Notes: a model not told the origin generated them from the letters alone. A DNA stretch of 64,000 nucleotides from Gibbula magus (GCA_936450465.1 OW388293.1:85582134-85646133); one strand, 5' to 3'; positions 1 through 11,922 are shown, counted from the stretch's first letter. Made by a program: numbers and translations.

Positions 1-805
1 TAATTTTTCTCTGGGGCTACGGAGTGTACATTTCGCTTCTTTAAACACTAGGCTTGGGTTCTCACACCAACAACATTGGTTAAACAAGTTAACGTTAATT
101 GGTGAGTTTATGGACTGTGATGACATTTAGTTATTGAACATGTACGGATTGAGATGACCTAAAACAAAATATATGCTCACTCTCTACACTAATACAGTAT
201 TCAGTCGTATACCGTTGGTAATGGATAGTTACACAATAAGGAAGTTGTCTATCCAGTTCTCTTGTTTTTCGTATGTTTACTCAATTGTAAATATTGTAAT
301 AATTTGAAACTACTATAACCATTTCATAAACTGAAAACACTCTTGGCAACAATGTACTAATTTATCTTTGAAGAAGGTAAACAAGTTATTTCAATATTAT
401 ATATGATATATTATATATTATCTTTAAAATACGTTAATGTTGAGCAATGTATATATATTAGGGGAATTCACATTGGTGCAATGAATATTTGACATCAGTT
501 TCCTTCCTGTTTCTGGATTAATTAGTCCGTGTTTTATCCCATAATCCAATGGAGAATAACAATGTATTATATTCCCAGCCATGGTTTGTCAGATGTTTAC
601 TTTGAGAATGATAGGCTATTCTGCTCAGGAAAATATGTATTAAATAAAACTGTTTGTTATTGAGCTCAACTGAACATGTTATCAGTGATTGATTTTCGCA
701 TTCATTTCCACTTCAGTGTTGATCGAATCTGCATACGGTATTAAGCAATGGGTTTTTGGTTTTGTTTTGCCACACATCAAATGTATGCCAACCTGTTTGT
801 TTCAG
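1..805. other. AT-rich sequence, no gene seen
   Basis: I see only AT-rich unique sequence here, with short TATA-rich runs near 400-460. There is no open frame of note, and no repeat is shared with the rest of the window. Confidence 0.5.
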
Positions 806-949
806 GATATTAATCATTGACGATATTTACCCTGCAAAAAGGTTAGATTATAATGTTTCTTCAGCACATGCAGATGTTTACAGGCGAGATTGGAGAGAAG
901 TTCTTAAGCACTATGATCAAGAAAATGTCAGGCTCTGCCAAATCAAATT
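806..949 (+). CDS. Candidate internal exon, unknown protein
   Basis: A 144-bp stretch lies between a good splice acceptor (TTTGTTTCAG ending at 805) and a donor-like GTATGT at 950. One frame is open throughout, with codons starting at 807. It encodes about 47 residues of balanced, non-low-complexity composition, including the segments IIDDIYPAKRLDY and YRRDWREVLKHYDQENVRL. The length is a multiple of three (one base enters, two bases leave). I do not recognise the family. There is no copy elsewhere in the window, so no paralogue comparison is possible. Following frames to about 1450 are open in pieces but change frame. It may be an exon of a host gene that starts left of the window, or a chance frame. 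Transcript evidence would settle it. Confidence 0.22.
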
Positions 950-1560
950 GTATGTATCTTTCGAAAATAATGACTTTAACATTTTTTTTCATAAAAAAAT
1001 GTAATGCATCTAAATAAGGACAATATTGAGACTAATGGTATAACAACTACCAATCAGTCTGTTAAACAGCACTACCGTAAGGACCACAAATTGTGCATAC
1101 CAAGATTGCACGCACAAATGCCAGAAAGGAAATGTTTACCCAGCAGTTGGAAGCCGGACATACCCAGGTTGATTGCATCTCCGACTGAGCTCAAACATCA
1201 TTGACAACGAAGGATACAAAGGGACCAGACCAATGTTTTGGAAAACCGAGGGTCATCACCGTCAAACAAAACTTACATCGCCATAGTTTACACGTCATCA
1301 ACAGCTTTGGCCTAAGTTCATGTGGCCAGCAGAAGTACAGTTACCCTGTGTGTTTGGGAACATATTATAAAATGTTCTCTATAATGAGGCTCTTCTGCAG
1401 AATGACGCAAGGTCACTATAATCTTCCCACACCGTGGATCACAAGAAAATAATGTCATTATCATGTCTGACTTATTACCCTCCGGTCACTAAATAAAGTT
1501 GAACAATCCTTTTTCGGTACGTCAACCAAACAGTTATTCAAACACTCATTAGATACGTGA
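950..1560. other. Unassigned sequence with short open frames
   Basis: Three short plus-strand frames (1004-1204, 1201-1452 and a Cys-containing one near 1090-1160) overlap in different frames. No splice-site set joins them convincingly. The GC content is slightly higher than in its neighbours. It could be decayed coding sequence, but I recognise no domain. Confidence 0.3.
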
Positions 1561-2165
1561 TACAGTAACTCTCAGAGCTTTGATGTGAATGCTGGATCAG
1601 TACAGTGTCCGATTCGCTGACCGATTTCACTGTGCGATTTTAGCTTTTATAAAGGGCTTAAATGTATTTTAAAATGAAGTTATTTTTTAAAACTAGTTAA
1701 CTGACTCTGTGAGCGTATAAGTGACGTCAACACTGTGAAGTGCTACACTGCAGATAGGTTGTTACGAAATGATAAACCTAAGTTACCTATTGTTCATTGT
1801 AGAAGTTTGCAATGAAATACCATTGTAATTTCCTTCATGTATGGTGGAGTAAAGGTAATGGTTGTGGCTACAAATGAGTTAGACTCTAGAAAATAGGTTT
1901 TGTAATTAAGGTAATGCAGCTTCGAAGTGAGGGTATAATTTATAAATCCCAACTTATAAAACTTATATTTTCATCACAAACAAAATTGATCATTCTAAGC
2001 TCATAATTCGCAAAGAGCATAGCAACACGATTCTCTTATGGCACTTACTGTATGAGAGAATCTGCAGATAATCAGAATAAATAGAAGTTGTTGAATTGGT
2101 GAAATCTTAAAGTATTAGAATCAGTCTTCATGACGCCATTTCGTCTGTTTATTTGTAGAAGCTTT
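1561..2165 (+). repeat. Left arm of a diverged inverted repeat
   Basis: Blocks of this segment recur in reverse complement at 7455-8090. The CTCTCAGAGCTTTGATGTG block (about 1569) pairs with 8040-8085. The CTACAAATGAG block (1867) pairs with about 7730. The ATTGATCATTCTAAGCT block (1985) pairs with about 7625-7645. The TTGTTGAATTGG block (2088) pairs with about 7530. Identity is moderate, with many indels, so the duplication is old. The first 65 bases also match the end of the M3 module at 19940, 29885, 46285 and 62700. Confidence 0.7.
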
Positions 2166-2617
2166 ACTTTAAAAAAAAGAACCTCACAATACAAGCACCA
2201 ATCCATTTTTGACACGAAAAGTGAGTATCGTACAGGTTATTGGGGATGGACATTTACAAACATTCAGTTGCTGGTTTGAATTTGTTTGACGAATACTGTA
2301 TCGAAATTTGTAATCTGTTCAAGTGTACTGATAAGAGTAAAGAAAAAGATTGTGTTCACGGAAATATGTTTACAAGGTAGCTCTGTTGAAATACTAAAGC
2401 CATCCAATTTATATTTGGTGGTTATTTATACACTGACGGGCAAACTACAGTATATACTCAGTTGTATTTATCATATGTATAATTTTCAAAGTCAAATATC
2501 TCGAGGTTCCAACGTCGTATTAAAACAACTGACTAGTTTAGGAAATTAGTCCAACACATTTAATTTAGTCACACCTTTATAAACAAACAAAATTAAATTT
2601 AAATTTAAATTGTATAA

Positions 2618-2653
<36 letters not shown>

Positions 2654-3094
2654 AATTTTGATGAAACACATTGTGTCTCGTCCTGCACACATTTACAGCA
2701 TTTTGAACATGGTAGGTGTCATGTTGGCGTAAATTTCATTTCTTTGAAATAATAATATTTGAGTTAAAAAATAAAACAGCCAGCAATTAAGTAATCAAAC
2801 TACTGCTGAAATGTGTCATTGTATCCTGCCATATCCTGCATCTCATTTCTTTAAAATATTGAATTAATCGAAAACAAGTGAGTGTTATACATTCTCTTGT
2901 CCGTCAGTTTAGTCTGAATTATGAAGTATCCCAAGGCAACATCTACAACGTTGGAGCGTAACATTGCTTAAATGATGTTGATTGGCATAGCATTAAAACT
3001 TGTAATGCTGGTCGTTTGATGTCTATAATGTTCTCTAACTACCAAAAAAAAATGCAATATTATGACGCAAGCGACCTTGAAAAAAAAATTAAGT
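2166..3094. other. AT-rich sequence with no supported gene
   Basis: It contains short chance frames (2286-2549) and an AAATTTAAATTTAAATT run just before the poly-C tract. Nothing else is recognisable. Confidence 0.45.
2619..2652. repeat. 34-bp poly-C homopolymer
   Basis: An uninterrupted run of 34 C residues sits in otherwise AT-rich DNA. Its length is probably unreliable, because such runs vary in length and are hard to sequence. Confidence 0.95.
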
Positions 3095-3098
3095 TTAA

Positions 3099-3589
3099 AG
3101 GTACATCCATTGTGTTGTTAGGAGTCAAATATGACAAAGGTTATAAATGGTCTTATTTTATCGAGAAGTACCAACTGTTACTGAAAACAACCATTTTAAT
3201 GATACTCGACTTAGTATATTGACGATATGAAGGTAAAAGTAGTGATTTCTGATCGAAAACCGGACAATGCACTGCGTGTGGCGCGCGCCAATGAGTCAAA
3301 CGTAATTTTGGAATCTTATTTACACCAGACAAAATAACAAATTTGGGTTGAGAATGTTCAATAGGTCATATAAATACTGTGCATGTAAATAGTATGTTCA
3401 CTTTCGGTTTCTACACATGCATAATGATGTTACTCGATTTTAATTGGAAAATGGTAATTATGATATGTTTGGCGATTGGGGATGAATATGCAAGCTAAGT
3501 GAATTTATGTGTATTGTAAACAGCACATATGGTGTGTTGGAACGTATTAAAGCCAAATAAAACAAAATTGAAACACAATGGATGCACCT
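3099..3589. mobile_element. TTAA-flanked non-autonomous DNA transposon (copy 1)
   Basis: The 491-bp element has inverted ends: AGGTACATCCATTGTGTT at the left and the near-perfect complement AACACAATGGATGCACCT at the right. It is flanked by TTAA at 3095-3098 and 3590-3593. It encodes no transposase. A second copy at 58424-58913 is about 90% similar by eye and also lies between TTAA repeats. For that copy the paralogous locus in B1 retains a single TTAA, which confirms the boundaries. A TTAA target is the hallmark of the piggyBac superfamily, so a piggyBac-mobilised MITE is the likely class, although the terminal bases are not the usual CCY. Confidence 0.85.
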
Positions 3590-3593
3590 TTAA

Positions 3594-5864
3594 GATCTGA
3601 GTCAAGAAGGTGGTCTACTTGCAGAAATAGAAATGTAAAAAAAATATGACATAAGACAATGTGTCTTTAAACTTGCAACTAAAAACCCTGTTCATTGGAA
3701 TAATATTTATTTTCCGAAAATGATTCATTCTCCTCTAAAAGAAGGAAACTCAGCCCTCCAAGCTACCAGTCCTAAATCAATATCTTATATTTGAGGACCT
3801 AATTGCTTGTAGTAGAGCACATATTTGTGCTGCGATTTCTGGACTCATTCCTGATCCTCGATCCGAGTCTTCAAACACAGCAAATGAGATTTTGATTTGA
3901 ACTTGTTAGTTTAACGTCCAGGAAGTTTTACCAGTCGGATTTGCGCCATCTATCAATCGCATATCTAGCAATTGCAACTAACGAGGTAGCTCCTAAATAG
4001 CAGGGATTAGACAACGAACTGTGAACACATATATAATCATAATCTAACCCTTCAGTTGGCCAAATTTGAAGGAAAAACCCATCTGAATCCCTGATGTTTG
4101 ATAATTGATCTTTTTCTACAACAATACTTTCATATAAACCTGCAGACTTTCGAATAGTAGCAATGGAGTACAGTAAGGAATTCTAGACATGGCTGACCCT
4201 GATGTTTAAGTACTTAATAAACACAACTACATGTGTTACTCTGATGAAGTATTACTAAAAACACGATGTGACGGAAATGAAGTAGTGGAATGTCAAACAT
4301 AAGTGTATCCAGTCTGATTAAAATCGAATCTGTTTCGAAGAATCAAAATAGTGCAAAGGCCTCTCGGGATACAGAACTGGTTATGTAGATTCCTCGCCAC
4401 TAGGTCTGAGACGCATGTTCTGTACAAGTTTAGTGCAGACAAAACCCAGTCAAATAGCTGACCAATCACAGCACAGTATAGTATTTATGTGAATACCGGT
4501 TTTAAAGCATTCAGAATCATGACTTGAATATTGTCCTATTATAAATGTCTTACAGAATTGACATCCAGCTTGATTGTCGTTATTGACAGAAAACAGATGT
4601 GATAGTTGAATTAAAAACGTATCTAGATTATAACTAAGTGTACTTATTCTTTTAAATCAATTTGACTAGTTCCAATTATTGCATTAAGACAAGTATTTTG
4701 TAGACAAGATGATAGCCGTTTTGGAAATTATTTCTCTTTAATTCAATTTTATTATTATAATAGTTTTTACTATATCAATTTCGTGAACATGTTGCCATGG
4801 AAGAACTGACGTGCTACCATTAAACAGCTGGTATACATGTATAAACAGTTGAAGGGAAGTAAGTGTTCATTCAATGTCACTGATTTGTGTTGAGAAGACA
4901 CGATAGAAAACTATCGAGTCATGTGATTTTTAATATATTTTTAGATTTATGTTATAAAGGCTCTTTTGAATTGACTAAACAGTACGTTTAAGTAAGTAAA
5001 ATAATTTATATATACACAACACTTAACTACGTCACGTTTTCAGGATCTTTTCACATTATCACTATCACGTGTGATATATTTTTATGACAACATTCTGTAC
5101 AAACCATCTTTACTCAGCATCAATGTGTTTTCAGCTTATTCAATTACATCATAACTATTTGCTATTCACTCAACTAGACTGTATCAGTGAGATGAAACAT
5201 CAAATCATTGTTTCATAGACACTAGTTTTATAAAGAACAGTATTCTTTTTGAGTATCAATTGTGTCCCACTATGTTTAATAAGAATAATATATTTGCTTC
5301 AAGACAAAAAAACGAATTGGATCATGTTAGTGTCGGTAATTAAAAGTAGAAACCATTCTCTCGGCTAACCATGCATACGGTTTCCAGTGTCAGGTTAATA
5401 CATTCCTCTCCACAAGATCTATTATCTTAAAATGTACTTTAAAGATATATTTAATTTGCATATGCATTCTTTTTCATTAAATAAGATATTGCAAGCATTT
5501 AATCATATTGTAAACTGACAAAATTGAGAGACTCAATTTTATGCCAATACTGACATCAAACCGGAAAATCCCTCTTATTGATGCTCTTTTTTCATTATGA
5601 ATGGAAGTGTTAAAAACCTAAAAGTTACAGAAATTAAAATGAACAATTTTGTGTCTTGGATTTGTTTCGAGTAATTGCAATAACAATTATCTGCAATGAT
5701 AACATTGCATCATGATGATCAATGTTGTCCGAACATTATTTAGTTAGAACATATTAGTTAGATATATAGATAGTTAGATATAAGTGTTGTCCTTGAGATA
5801 CATGTCTCTGTACTATTGTCACATAGGTAAACGTCCAATTTCACAGATGTCACACCAATCGCAA
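3594..5864. other. Unique AT-rich sequence, no supported gene
   Basis: I find no repeat shared with the rest of the window and no convincing exon. A 42-codon minus-strand frame at 3777-3905 looks protein-like but lacks a good splice acceptor, so it is listed among the rejected items. Short microsatellite-like TAGATA runs occur near 5755-5785. Confidence 0.45.
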
Positions 5865-6154
5865 CAAGCAGACAGAGTCGGCCATATCCCCCGCCATGTA
5901 GGAATTTTGAATATATTTATGCATTTTGAATATAAAATGCATTTACTTTCTATAAAGCAAAAGGCACATCTAGACTACTTGGTTGATACCTGTACAAAGT
6001 TTCAGCAAAATATATTGAATAGTTTTGAAGTTTGAGGCCGGAATGGAAAAGCCGGGACGCACAGGCGGACAGAAAGACGGACGGACGGACGGACGGACAG
6101 ATGGACGGAGCTCATTTCTATATCCCCAGCCAACTTCGTTGTGGCGGGGGATAA
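5865..6154 (-). mobile_element. Short rolling-circle (Helentron-like) non-autonomous element
   Basis: Read on the minus strand, the element begins with TATCCCCCGCCA at about 6153. It forms a 5' hairpin with CCAACTTCGTTG, carries a (GTCC)n tract (about 6065-6108), and ends with an inverted copy of its start (ATGGCGGGGGATAT, complement of 5884-5897) followed by about 15 bases and CTTG next to TT. Asymmetric inverted ends with a terminal CTTG at a TT site are the same layout as at 54336-55304. Known Helentron/HINE elements have asymmetric terminal inverted repeats and insert between two Ts; assignment here is inference. No empty site is available for this copy. Confidence 0.6.
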
Positions 6155-6206
6155 AAAATAATATACAGTTTCAAGTTATTAGTAGGAATTTTCAGACATT
6201 AGTTAG

Positions 6207-6339
6207 GATGACAGGACACCGACTCCAGAGAAGAAGAAGAGGAAGAAGGAAATCCAGAGACACATCACTCACGTCCTTGGACCCAACCTCATTAGTTATG
6301 TCATGTTGGACGATGTATACGTTTCTGTTGTACATGTAG
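6207..6339 (+). CDS. Candidate internal exon, unknown protein
   Basis: A stop codon TAG at 6204-6206 doubles as a splice acceptor (GTTAG). From 6207 a frame runs open for 44 codons to a strong donor, TAG/GTATGT, at 6340. The predicted peptide starts with DDRTPTPEKKKRKKEIQRH and ends with ISYVMLDDVYVSVVHV. It is a basic stretch followed by a hydrophobic stretch, as at a cytoplasm-to-membrane border. I do not recognise the family. A possible following exon at about 7125-7180 is bounded by TTTACAG and a GTAAGT donor, but its open frame does not match in phase. The alternative is a chance frame. Confidence 0.25.
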
Positions 6340-6415
6340 GTATGTCTCTTCACAAATTGATTGTTCCATATATAACCTGAGCTTCTTTTTGAGTTCTAGT
6401 CCGGAAATAAAGCGC

Positions 6416-6482
6416 ACGCGGACACACTGATGCCCACGGACACACAGATGCCCACGGACACAGAGGACACACAGATGCAGGA
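6416..6482. repeat. Short minisatellite, about 18-bp unit
   Basis: There are three to four imperfect copies of CGGACACACAGATGCCCA. The unit length varies at the right end, where CAGAGGACACACAGATGC follows. Confidence 0.75.
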
Positions 6483-7344
6483 GTCAACGAACGCACGACT
6501 GCCATCATTATATTATCTAGATAATAATTTTACTGGAGGGTTATTTTAGTGAGATATAATTAAGAGTGTTCTTGTATGTATATGAATGCAACGAAATAAG
6601 GATATAATGATGACATAATGATCGGTTGACATTAACCATTATGTCATTTTCTGTGTTCTGTGTTCTGCAGCCGAACGCTGTTTAATGAGGTCTCATTTAA
6701 TAACTGTATAACATGAGATAAGATATGAAAAAGAACTCGAGGTAATCATTTTGAGTCAAATTAAATCGATATCAAAGTAATTTTGATTAGAAACTTATAA
6801 TTTCTCTCAGGAACGTTCAGTAACTAGATTATATTGAAATATTAATACGTTAACGATAAAATAAACGTTATTGAACAGTTGCAAGAATACTACATAACGG
6901 TGTGACTTTCAATTAATAACACTTCTTATTCAAAGACCAACTGTGCCACTAAGCACTGCACACTATATTGTAATGCATTAAGCATGTATTCATTTATTTT
7001 AGAACGATTCGTAGGGATCAGCAATCAGTTTAATTTAGGTCCCAGATCAACAATTTACCATCTTAAACGTCTTGATATTCTCAAGTATGACCTCATGTAT
7101 GTATACTTAGTTTGGATCTTTACAGCAATATATCTGGTTATCTTTCTGCATCACTGATGACATGGACATACTGCTTTTGAGTGTAAGTGTTTCGTTGACA
7201 TTAAATTACAAGTACACATATATAAAGCACTCTTCTTTTCTGTCTGAAGACCAATATTAAGTGTAAATATGAACCAACGTCATACATAGTGATTACATAA
7301 CGAGTGAATGTAAAATATAAAAATAAATATTCCAGAGAAACCCC
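6483..7344. other. Unique AT-rich sequence
   Basis: Nothing is firmly supported here. A 57-bp open stretch near 7125-7181 with good splice-site context is noted under the 6207-6339 entry. Confidence 0.4.
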
Positions 7345-7389
7345 TTTAAATGTTGTGATTTGTTTGTTGAATGAATCACAACATTTAAA
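7345..7389. repeat. Perfect 16-bp hairpin
   Basis: TTTAAATGTTGTGATT at 7345-7360 is followed after 13 bases by its exact reverse complement at 7374-7389. No longer element boundary is visible around it. Confidence 0.85.
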
Positions 7390-7454
7390 TATATTGGGGA
7401 ATGGTATTCTAAATATATTGAATTATTGTTTTCCTGACATAGACCATTCTTAGA

Positions 7455-8090
7455 ACTAAATATCTTTAACGCATTATTGTTTACAAAATGGTGTCATTAA
7501 CACTAACGCCTATATATTAAGTTTTTAACCAATTCAACAATGTATTCTGATTATTTGTAACTTCTCTCAAACAATAAGTGTCAGAACAGAATCACTTAGC
7601 TATCCTTAATGCGAATTATAAGCTTAGAGTGATCAATATTTTCTCCAATGCAGTAATTTCCTATGAAATGCCCTAATTCGTAGTTGAATCGCCTTAACTA
7701 CAAAACCTCTTTACCGCAGTCTCCCTCATTTGTAGGCACTTTAACTAATTTTAATCTTGCACAGTGGACTGGAATCTTCTGCTCCTTGGAGGTAATTGTA
7801 CATGTACTTGTGTGAGCTTTTGACAGTATGGAAGTTTGATTTATCATTTGCGCAGGATGTGCTTAAAGGTGACTGTCAATCTGAAGTTTAGTACTTCACA
7901 GTATTGACTTTACCCGTATTGACTTTACCCACGGAGTAAGTTATCTAGTATTTTAAACATCACGTGTAGTTCTTTCGATTAGACTTGTTCTGTTCCTTTA
8001 TACAGACAGAGATAATACACCATCTGGTCAGCGAATCTGACACTGTATTGATCCAGTATTCACATCAAAGCTCTGAGAGTTGTTTCATCA
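7455..8090 (-). repeat. Right arm of a diverged inverted repeat
   Basis: This is the reverse-complement partner of 1561-2165 (blocks listed there), with a spacer of about 5.3 kb. At its right side it runs into an inverted M3 module, which the left arm lacks. Confidence 0.7.
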
Positions 8091-8290
8091 ATGGATACTA
8101 GTTACAGAAGGCACAGAACAAAGCTGACCCAATCTCTGCATATAATCTGCATCTCTCTGTGTGAGTGTTGTGTTGAATCAAGGGACGTTACAATTTATTT
8201 GTTCTGGAGCTCAGATTCATCAGTTCACTAGCAACCTGTTCTCCAAAGCTTTGTTCATTCAGAAACTTCATTGAGGGGAGACAACAAACC
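8015..8290 (-). repeat. Inverted copy of module M3
   Basis: The reverse complement of this stretch matches 19740-20000, 29680-29945, 46075-46340 and 62490-62760. Shared blocks include ACGTCCCTTGATTCAACAC, GGGTCAGCTTTGTTCTGT and CTCTCAGAGCTTTGATGTG. It is more diverged than the direct copies are from one another. Confidence 0.85.
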
Positions 8291-9555
8291 TATACACATC
8301 TTTTAAGGACATTTAGAGGCGGAATACAAATTTAAGCAATATTAAAAAAACGAGTTAATGCTATATCCATATAGAGCAATACACTACTAAAATAATTTTA
8401 AAAAATGCTTGAGGAGGCAAATAACTATCACCTTTCCAAAGTGCATCACCATCGTGGCTGCCAACTATTACACTTACCATTCCGCTCTTCACGTCCATAT
8501 TCAACTAACAGTTGTATAGTTTCATTTCAAGACAGAAAAAGGTTCAGACAAAGATCCGAGTTTTGTTAAGTAGTTTTCCCGTAGGAGACTGATGTCGTCA
8601 TTCATGGTATGAATAACCTCAACCAAAGCAAACCAGCTTTGTTCTTCAAACAATCTGATAGTTCTTCAGTCTTTGATGTTTGATTGTATTTACTCAGGGT
8701 CAGATTTGAAACTAAACATGTCGGCAAAAAGACACTATAGCTACAACAATGCAGGATATTTTAATTCACTAATTATGAAAACAGCAGAAAGATAATTACA
8801 CCATGTCTCAAGATGCTAACGAAACGTCAACGATGTTAAGTACACATGTTGACAACATTCTTTAATTAATTTACTTTCCATATTTCATGAATTGTAACAT
8901 AGGCGCAAAGGATTACATTAATAATACCCTGTGAATAGCAATCAGCACCACATGTGTGCTTAATGTATGGCGTTCTGTTTACTCCTTTATGAAATGTATC
9001 CTCTTCACAAACATTAAAAATGGATTTTATCCGGGCGCATTATTTTATGTGTGAAGATGTGTGGAAAATTGGTATACTTTCATCATTATTCCAACGCCTT
9101 GTAAAAAGATAAAAGTAATTAGATACAACTGAACAGTGTACATCCTCAATGGCTGCTTACTTATTATAGATTTTATATTTCAAACAAGAGCATATTAACA
9201 TTGTTAAACAAAAGTTTTCACATGAAGAATACTTCATAGCAATCAAAATGCGTTGCACCTGCAGTTGTTGAATTAGTTGGACTTAGTTGAACTTTTTATT
9301 TAGAATGAAATGTGTAGTTTGAATGTGTACAATACGTACTTCCTGTGCACCAGTTTCTGTGAATAAATATAACACTGTGAAAAGGGCTGCTTCACATGTC
9401 AAAATGGTATATGTTATCCAACTAAGCTCAAGGTAATTACTAATGACACAATATTTACTGGAGATCACTGAATATGGTCACAATGTGATATTACATATAT
9501 TGAGAATTCTATTAACGTGTTATGAAGGTGACTTTGGCATCTGGGGATTATCCTT
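8291..9555. other. Unique AT-rich sequence, no supported gene
   Basis: A 54-codon plus-strand frame at 8405-8569 is His/Arg-rich and unremarkable. There is no repeat match inside the window and no splice-site context I would rely on. Confidence 0.4.
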
Positions 9556-9845
9556 GTGGTGCGATCGCCTTGAACATGAGTAGAAACAATACACCTACAG
9601 ATAATTTGCATCTCCAATTGTCTTGTGTAGATTTCTATAAAGACACGTACAGTGTATTGTTGTCACTTCAGCTTTGATTTCTGAAACATAAAATGGAGAG
9701 AACCAAACAGCCCTATAGGAAATAACCTTGTAATGAGCCCGACGGTACCTTTATATTGTCATCAATATTATGTATCTCTGATTACGCTAACGATTTCTCA
9801 CACCGGTAGTTATGGAAAGGGGATATTTAATGGAAGGTTGCTTTT
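9556..9845 (-). repeat. Inverted, diverged copy of module M1
   Basis: The reverse complement aligns with 29000-29245 and its paralogues. It contains the counterparts of TTTCCATTAAATGTTCC, GATGACAATATGAAAGTACCG, GGGCTCATTA, TGTCTGGTTCCCTC and GATCAAAGCTAATGT in the same order, with substitutions and small indels. There is no open frame common to the copies. Confidence 0.75.
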
Positions 9846-10147
9846 ATTATCTATTTTACTAATTATCATAATAATATATTTATCGGAGTCCAATTAGAAA
9901 TGACCTGAACTTGAGTTATATTCGAAATATAAGACTAGCTTGTTGATGTCGGAAACAGGGGTAAAATGAGGTTATTCGTGCACATTATCCAAGAAAAATC
10001 GTCATCTAGTTACCGTATCCGACACTGTAGGTAGCCAGTATCAAATATGCAATGAAGTGTTGTTGACTCTGTGACACACTTGGTTCAGCGGAAAATTGCA
10101 GACCTAAAGGGACCAAGATACCAAAAGAGGATTTCAATCGCTCTTGC
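9846..10147. other. Left flank of the A array
   Basis: Unique sequence. Similarity to the A2 unit begins at the TGTTATGGAATC block (10148). Confidence 0.5.
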
Positions 10148-10300
10148 TGTTATGGAATCACTTTAAGTGTGTATCTGTCACTGTGGCTTTGATCTGTCAT
10201 ATAAAGCATTGCGAAAACCAGACACCTAGAATACAAACAAACCTTGTAATGGCTCCCAAAGGTACCTTGATCTTGCTATCCATTCGTCCTTAATCAAACA
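10148..10300 (-). repeat. Short inverted M1-like copy
   Basis: In reverse complement it shows the same block order as M1: GATCAAGGTACCTTTGGGAGC, then GGTGTCTGGTTTTCGC, then GATCAAAGCCACAG. Its paralogue in A2 is at 20540-20690. It is more diverged from M1 than the direct copies are. Confidence 0.65.
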
Positions 10301-10716
10301 ATGTTTAACAATGCTTTGTATAGATTGCAACTTATCAACCAGTCATGTTGTTTTCCCCCAACATCAGATGCATGACACCTGCCTATTTTCAATTTACCAT
10401 GCTTTCCTGTTGAACAAAGGGTATTTACTGCCGTGCCTATTAATTTGTCGAACGAAAGACAAACTAATATTAACTGAAATAGTTTGATGATCGTAGACAA
10501 ATGAAAACACTATAGTCAAGAGGGATATTCTTCTGACTTCAAAATCCTAAATATACCCGAATGTTGATCGGTTGAGAGCACTGTCATCCCACCCATTTCA
10601 TAAACTTTAAATGACGCTTTGACACCATTCATTCTCTATTGGAAACACATAAAAGTTCAATATCATTGTTTACAGATCAGTTAATATTCTGGTGATATGG
10701 CCGTAGGTGAAAACAA

Positions 10717-11922
10717 CAAGAAAAGCCTTTAAAAAGGCATGGTTGGAGGCATCATGTTAAGGCTAAAATATATAATAAAAAGGATATGTATGTCATATGT
10801 ACATATAGCAAAATGAAGCCTGCATTATGGTCATTTTGGGGGATAAACGCTTTGATTACTAATCACACAATTAGTTATTCAATTCAAAAGTCGCAAATAA
10901 AAGAATTTTACCTCGATCATTTAAGTTGTGTATATGCTTTTCAAATTACATACATTATTTATTCATAAATAAAATAAAATTATATATAATCTATCATTTG
11001 AAAATGAAAGTGAACATTCAACTTCCCCGATTTATTTTAAAGCGCAACTCCCGGGTGCTTCTGCTCCAATTTTGAAGTAGGCCTATATTATGAATTTGAT
11101 CAAAACGTTGTTGACAGTTGTGTCATTGTTATATTCCAGCAATAAGAATATGTAGGCCTATTTTCCCTGAAACACGCAGTCAACCATTTGTTAAACATTT
11201 GCAAATTTAAAGTGTACCAATTCGATTGATTATGAAGCATATTCTGTTTATCTGTGGAAGGAAGGCATATGGACCTTTTTTAATTCAAGGATAATGACCC
11301 GGTATCCTCATGCTTGGTGCTATCAGTTTGGACATAAATATGGTGCTATCCAATATGTGCTTATACATGTACAAGCTTCACTATCATTAATTCAATAACA
11401 GTACATTGAGTAGGCCTACCATTTTGCAAGTCTGATTGGCATTGAAAATATTGATAACTGAGTGGAAGGTTGGGTGTTGATTGACAACCACTATTATCGT
11501 TTAGTATATGCTTGCTCCGCGCGTATAACATTAGCTTGTAAAGTGTCTTGGATTTTCCGAAACTGCAGTGCGAAATTATGCACTTGAATTGGTACATGTC
11601 TGCTCATGGAGGTGTAAAATGGCTTTGAATTGAACAATCTTATGTTTACTAACATTCAGACTCAGAATAACACAACGGTCGTTTCTATTTTAGATGTTTA
11701 GACAAAATCTCTTTTCGCAGTAAAAGGGGATAATTATTTCGGATAACCCACATGGTCACGTGGTTACAAATTTGTTACAGCCGTGTTCGTGGGTCATATG
11801 CTTTTTTCAAAGTTTGAAGAGGCCAAGCATGATTGGTCGAAAGTTTGTTTTGAATATTCCAACAGTAATATACCGTGAAATCCAACTGCGTATCAGGTTG
11901 GAGACGGTTTGCGCCTCCAACC
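10717..11922 (-). mobile_element. Rolling-circle (Helentron-like) non-autonomous element, absent from A2
   Basis: A2 reads straight through the site (AAACAA joined to TAAGG at about 21110), so the 1,206-bp segment is an insertion between two A/T bases without a clear target duplication. Read on the minus strand it starts GGTTGGAGGC (11922) in a 5' hairpin. Near the other end it has the exact inverted copy (10741-10750), then a GCCTTT/AAAGGC hairpin (10725-10738), then TTTTCTTG against TT. This is the asymmetric terminal layout described for Helentron/Helitron2 elements. It encodes no Rep/helicase and is therefore non-autonomous. Confidence 0.7.

Noticed and set aside
3777..3905. 42-codon minus-strand frame with protein-like composition
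   Set aside because: There is no good splice acceptor, an upstream stop lies close by, and there is no second exon or paralogue.
6025..6339. 104-codon frame starting in the GGAC microsatellite
   Set aside because: Its first half is the repeat element at 5865-6154. A different frame of 6207-6339 has the better exon signals.
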